Origin: Schistosoma haematobium
Lineage: Eukaryota > Platyhelminthes > Trematoda > Strigeidida > Schistosomatidae
DNA length: 64,000 bases
Direction of reading: 5' to 3'
NCBI RefSeq assembly: GCF_000699445.3
Contig: NC_067195.1
Coordinates: 59,495,591-59,559,590 of the forward strand
Positions within the stretch are counted from its first letter, which is position 1, and each line of letters begins with the position of its first letter. The position numbers and the translations under genes were made by a program. The notes below the pieces were generated by a model. That model searched no databases. It saw nothing but the letters and a program-made list of their open reading frames with translations, and had not been told where the DNA came from. Shown here in pieces: positions 60,815 to 64,000 of the stretch.

Positions 60815-61049
60815 GTTAGCGGTTAGCTGTAAAATAGAAAATTTAGATATTTTAATAATTATAAGCATTAAGCTTCCCTTGATTCAGAAGTTCAGTTTTG
60901 TAAGTAAGATAATCTAAAAACATTACAAATGCTTCACAGTTGATTGATCACTGGGTGGTGATCAATGTCATGTGTGTCAAGTCCTTCTTAGTGCGGATCG
61001 AATACTATCGAAAAAGTTGCAATATGAGGTGTACCTGTAACCTTGGGGA

Positions 61050-61098
61050 AACTGGTGCTGACGAGTGCCAAGTAGCACGAAACTCGGGTCCAGGGCTT
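61050..61098 (+). ncRNA. hammerhead ribozyme motif (family C), copy 1
   Basis: CTGACGA (61058-61064), stem II GTGC/GCAC with loop CAAGTA, GAAA (61079-61082), stem III around CTCG and triplet GTC (61088-61090). The core is complete, but stem I (CTGGTG against CAGGGC) is poorly paired. Confidence 0.7.
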
Positions 61099-61388
61099 CC
61101 TGTTGACTACCTCCAACCACCATATTATCTCAACATAGTACACGCAATGTCGAGTCATCTAGACTAGTGGTCACATTGCAACTTTTTCGATAGCATTCGA
61201 TCCGCACTAAGAAGGACTTGACACACATGACATTGATCACCACCCAGTGATCAATCAACTGTGATTACATCTCAGTCCTACAGGTCGGTCGCGGCCCGGA
61301 TAGCCCAGTGGTAACGTCTCTGACTGTGAAGCTGGATGACACGGGATTGAATCCGTCAGGGTGCACCAGTTTCCTCAAGATTACAGGT

Positions 61389-61438
61389 ACACCTTGCTGA
61401 CGAGTGTCAAGTAGCACGAAACCCGGGTCCAGAGTTTC
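61389..61438 (+). ncRNA. hammerhead ribozyme motif (family C), copy 2
   Basis: CTGACGA (61397-61403), stem II GTG/CAC, GAAA (61418-61421), stem III ACCC/GGGT, triplet GTC (61427-61429). Stem I has only about three pairs next to the core. Confidence 0.72.
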
Positions 61439-62871
61439 CTGTTGACTACCTCTAACCACTATCTTATTACAGATGCTTAAATGACACCCATACAGTTAAT
61501 TATTTTGGGTTATAAATTGATACACTATTCAAAGAGATGATATACACACATAAATTAGAGCATAGACGTAATTTGATATTATGCACACTTCATATTTTCC
61601 AAAATCTAAAATCTAAACATGTACTCACATTTTATGTTGCTGGTTTCCAAAAAACGAGACAAAGAATAATCATGGTAATCGGAAAAAAGTGCTAGGATTG
61701 TTAAGGAAAAAGTTCCATATACTTTGATTGTAATTAGAATAACTGGATTTTATATTCAGGATTATATAGTTGAAGTTATTTACTTATAGTCATTAGAAAA
61801 GAGTAGTTCTCAGAATACCTTCAGAACAGGTACTATTCATATATTTTCAAAATAATAAGAAAACGTATAGGGAGATATTGACGTTAAATAAAAAACTAGT
61901 CAACAGATGGTGATACAACAACACAAGGTGTTAAAAACTTGTTCATTTATTGTATTCTGTAATATACCTTGGTTTATATATAAAGGGTAATGAGAAGGAA
62001 GCTTATCGATTGTAGAATGTCGATAGTTAGACCAGACCCACAAATGAAAGTGCCCAGTCTGCATTTCGTAATGACATTAAACATGTGTTCAGCATATAAG
62101 GTAAACATTTATCCAGTTTACATGTAGTGTACAGATTACAATATCAATTTAACGAAATAAAACCAAGAATTACTGCTGATAGCTAGTCATAATGATGGGT
62201 TCAGGAGGTCTTTGTGAAACTTTCATCTTGTTGGGGATGTTTCTGTTGATTTGGTAATACATAAAAAAAGAATACGAAATATTCTAACAACCTGTCATGT
62301 GGTTTTGAAACAGACTAATAAGAAATCCCAACATCATACTGATAAACAGCATTTTACATCACTGAAGAAAAGAGAGACACTTGGAAATCTAAACAGTTTC
62401 GGAAATCGTAATTACGATATAGCGTATGATAGTCGTTTAGTTGTTATTCATGTATTAGTTGATCGATTCAAAAACAATATCTACAAAAGACTCTAAAGGT
62501 TTGAATAAAATGTCATATATGCTATTCAGAACAATTTATTTCGTTTTTTGAATTTTACTCGAATCTTTGCTACACCGAGCTCATAAACATTCACATTAAT
62601 TTCATTTCTATAAGTACGTGAAAGTCTAGTGGGGATTCCGATTCTGAAATACCACAAACTTAAAACAACCGAAAAAAAATGACAAACTAAGGCGAATTCA
62701 TGCTATCCTGCTCAAATCGCCAATCTTAACGTTTTAAGGTAACCGGACTACTTTCAGTATGTATAAGCATGCAATTTGTTGCCTATATATATAACTATCG
62801 ATTTACTAATTTTTCATTTAAAGTAAAACAAATAAGTAATACATTAATATTATTTTTCCTACAATTTTAAG

Positions 62872-63609
62872 GGGCAATTGGTAAGTCCAAACACCATCGA
62901 AAATCAATCAAAATCTTGTCCATCGGATTCAGAAAAACAAAGCAAAGACAAAAAGACTCAGTTTTCGTTGCAAGATAAACTAAATACACCATTACTATCA
63001 ACCTCCAATGACAAGATACACCATACGAGTTTGGACTTATTATCTCTTGAAGTATTTGATCGGCTACAAGGAAATTGCTCAACAAATTCCAAATCCCCAA
63101 GTTTGGTAAGTAATAAAGGATTTAGCCAAATAGGCATACACGGCAGACCGACAGTGCTTAAAAACAATCATCATGAATACCCAATAAGGTCATGTTACCC
63201 AAGAAGTTCATCTAATTGCAGTAAATGTCTTAATGAGCTCCCAACGGTTGAAAAACAAAATCGTGACACTGTTTTGAAACAAAACATTATAAGGTGTGAT
63301 GACATAAATTTCGGTCTCATAAGCAGAAATGAATATGAAGTTGGACCTGAAAGCCAGAAAATACATCGCTGGTTAGATGAAAATACATACTTAATGAGTG
63401 GTTTGTGCCAACCCGCGTTAACAGATACTTGTAACAAAAAAAGGAAACATACAACTCCACACAAGTCTGATGTAAAATATGTCAATCAACAAGAAAATAC
63501 AAAACATATGGATTGTGCTTTGAACATCGTCTCTCCGCCTATGCACCCAATCTGGGATACACCCGAAGATCTCCGAACATCATCACTTACTGACTTTCTT
63601 CGCTTATAA
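62872..63609 (+). CDS. right-hand gene, terminal coding exon
   Basis: Acceptor TACAATTTTAAG at 62871; phase 0 matches the exon ending at 60814. It is open for 245 codons to TAA at 63607-63609. It begins GQLVSPNTIENQSKSCPSD. It is Ser/Lys/Asn-rich with NCSKCLNELPTVEKQN, KIHRWLDENTYLMSGL and a C-terminus PPMHPIWDTPEDLRTSSLTD. No domain is recognised. CAATTG|GTAAGT at 62880/62881 is a strong-looking donor inside the exon, so a 9-base version of it could be spliced. The minus-strand frames overlapping it are shadows. Confidence 0.78.
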   Translation, partial: GQLVSPNTIENQSKSCPSDSEKQSKDKKTQFSLQDKLNTPLLSTSNDKIHHTSLDLLSLEVFDRLQGNCSTNSKSPSLVSNKGFSQIGIHGRPTVLKNNHHEYPIRSCYPRSSSNCSKCLNELPTVEKQNRDTVLKQNIIRCDDINFGLISRNEYEVGPESQKIHRWLDENTYLMSGLCQPALTDTCNKKRKHTTPHKSDVKYVNQQENTKHMDCALNIVSPPMHPIWDTPEDLRTSSLTDFLRL

Positions 63610-63757
63610 GACTTTTACCTATTATGGATTCACTTATTTAAATGGTATAAATGTTCGACTGGGTATTGTTTCGTTCTAAAAAAACTATCATGGGAAGTGT
63701 TTATTATCTAGCACGGTACAATCCCTAGCGAATATACCTGAAAGCTATCGAAAGCAG

Positions 63758-63763
63758 AATAAA
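63758..63763 (+). terminator. candidate poly(A) signal
   Basis: AATAAA about 150 bp after the stop codon of the right-hand gene, the first such hexamer after it. Context only; AATAAA is common in DNA this AT-rich. Confidence 0.4.
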
Positions 63764-64000
63764 CCTGACAAATTGGAATGATTCTCAACACTTCATTCTT
63801 CCGTTAGTTAATGCTTAACCCCATATTTATCAAAAAATGTGCACAACATAACAGAATACGGAAAGCCATTCTAAATATTCATTATGACCGTGTTACGTAC
63901 TTTTAGCGTATTGTATGTAAAGGCATACATGGATAAATCTAAACCACTAAAACGAAAGAAGTCTAACTCGAATCTAGTTTTCTAATCCAATTACATAAAA

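Larger units (their letters stand above)
60940..61475 (+). repeat. family C tRNA-headed hammerhead repeats, with inverted flanks
   Basis: GATCACTGGGTGGTGATCAA...CGAAAAAGTTGC (60947-61021) recurs inverted at about 61177-61257, enclosing a ribozyme-bearing segment. To its right a full unit starts with a near-complete tRNA-like head (GCCCGGATAGCCCAGTGGTA, B box GGGATTGAATCC) at about 61294, followed by the ribozyme and CTTGTTGACTACCT-like 3' sequence (CCTGTTGACTACCTCTAACC). Confidence 0.8.
60815..62871 (+). other. intron of the right-hand gene with family C repeats
   Basis: 2.06 kb between a GTTAGC donor and the TACAATTTTAAG acceptor. It contains the family C repeat cluster at 60940-61470. The remainder shows nothing else recognisable. 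Confidence 0.7.

Noticed and set aside
61290..61365. Genuine tRNA gene
   Set aside because: The head has A and B boxes and a partial cloverleaf but mismatched stems, and it continues into a hammerhead-bearing repeat, so it is a SINE head.

Overview
The window looks like nuclear DNA of a blood fluke (Schistosoma; species not assigned). It is very AT-rich and has long introns. It is crowded with repeats of schistosome type: tRNA-headed short elements carrying hammerhead ribozymes (one of them Sm-alpha-like), RTE/SR2-type and other non-LTR retrotransposons, and Penelope-like element remnants. These assignments come from motifs, translations and recall; no database was searched.

Host genes. (1) A minus-strand gene occupies at least 6889-27620. 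Three exons (27620-27027, 8331-7652, 7032-6889) join with matching phases into one open reading frame of 472 residues. It is Ser/Asn/Gln-rich, becomes acidic, and ends in the first half (Cys-x2-Cys) of a C2H2-like zinc finger, so it is probably a transcription factor. Its 3' exons lie beyond the left edge or were not recognised, and upstream exons are also missing. One intron is about 18.7 kb. (2) A plus-strand gene ends at 63609. Exons 59306-59426, 60277-60814 and 62872-63609 are phase-compatible. The product is not recognised; it has a weak SAM-like stretch. (3) A short open frame at 1011-1199 matches the N-terminal part of a linker histone H1 globular domain but stops halfway through it.

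Mobile DNA. Two nearly identical 3.75 kb non-LTR elements (37204-40962 and 54577-58325) have different target-site duplications yet share the same frameshifts and stop codons. An older relative lies at about 52400-54110 (minus). A 5'-end/3'-end deletion derivative lies at 25211-25640, and a short 3' fragment nested inside another repeat lies at 30722-30806. RTE/SR2-like 3' remnants lie at 301-585, 21513-21855 and 48937-50170. A Penelope-like GIY-YIG remnant is at 42610-43140.

Ribozymes. At least three repeat families carry a hammerhead core. Family A (CUGAGGA core, GUCC/GGAC stem II) is the most abundant, with about a dozen copies, often in head-to-head inverted pairs; several copies keep the whole catalytic core and stem I. 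Family B is Sm-alpha-like (13771-14030 and 20041-20300). Family C has a CUGACGA core and a separate tRNA-like head (about 60940-61470).

The rest is intron or intergenic sequence with AT microsatellites and no coding signal that I can defend.
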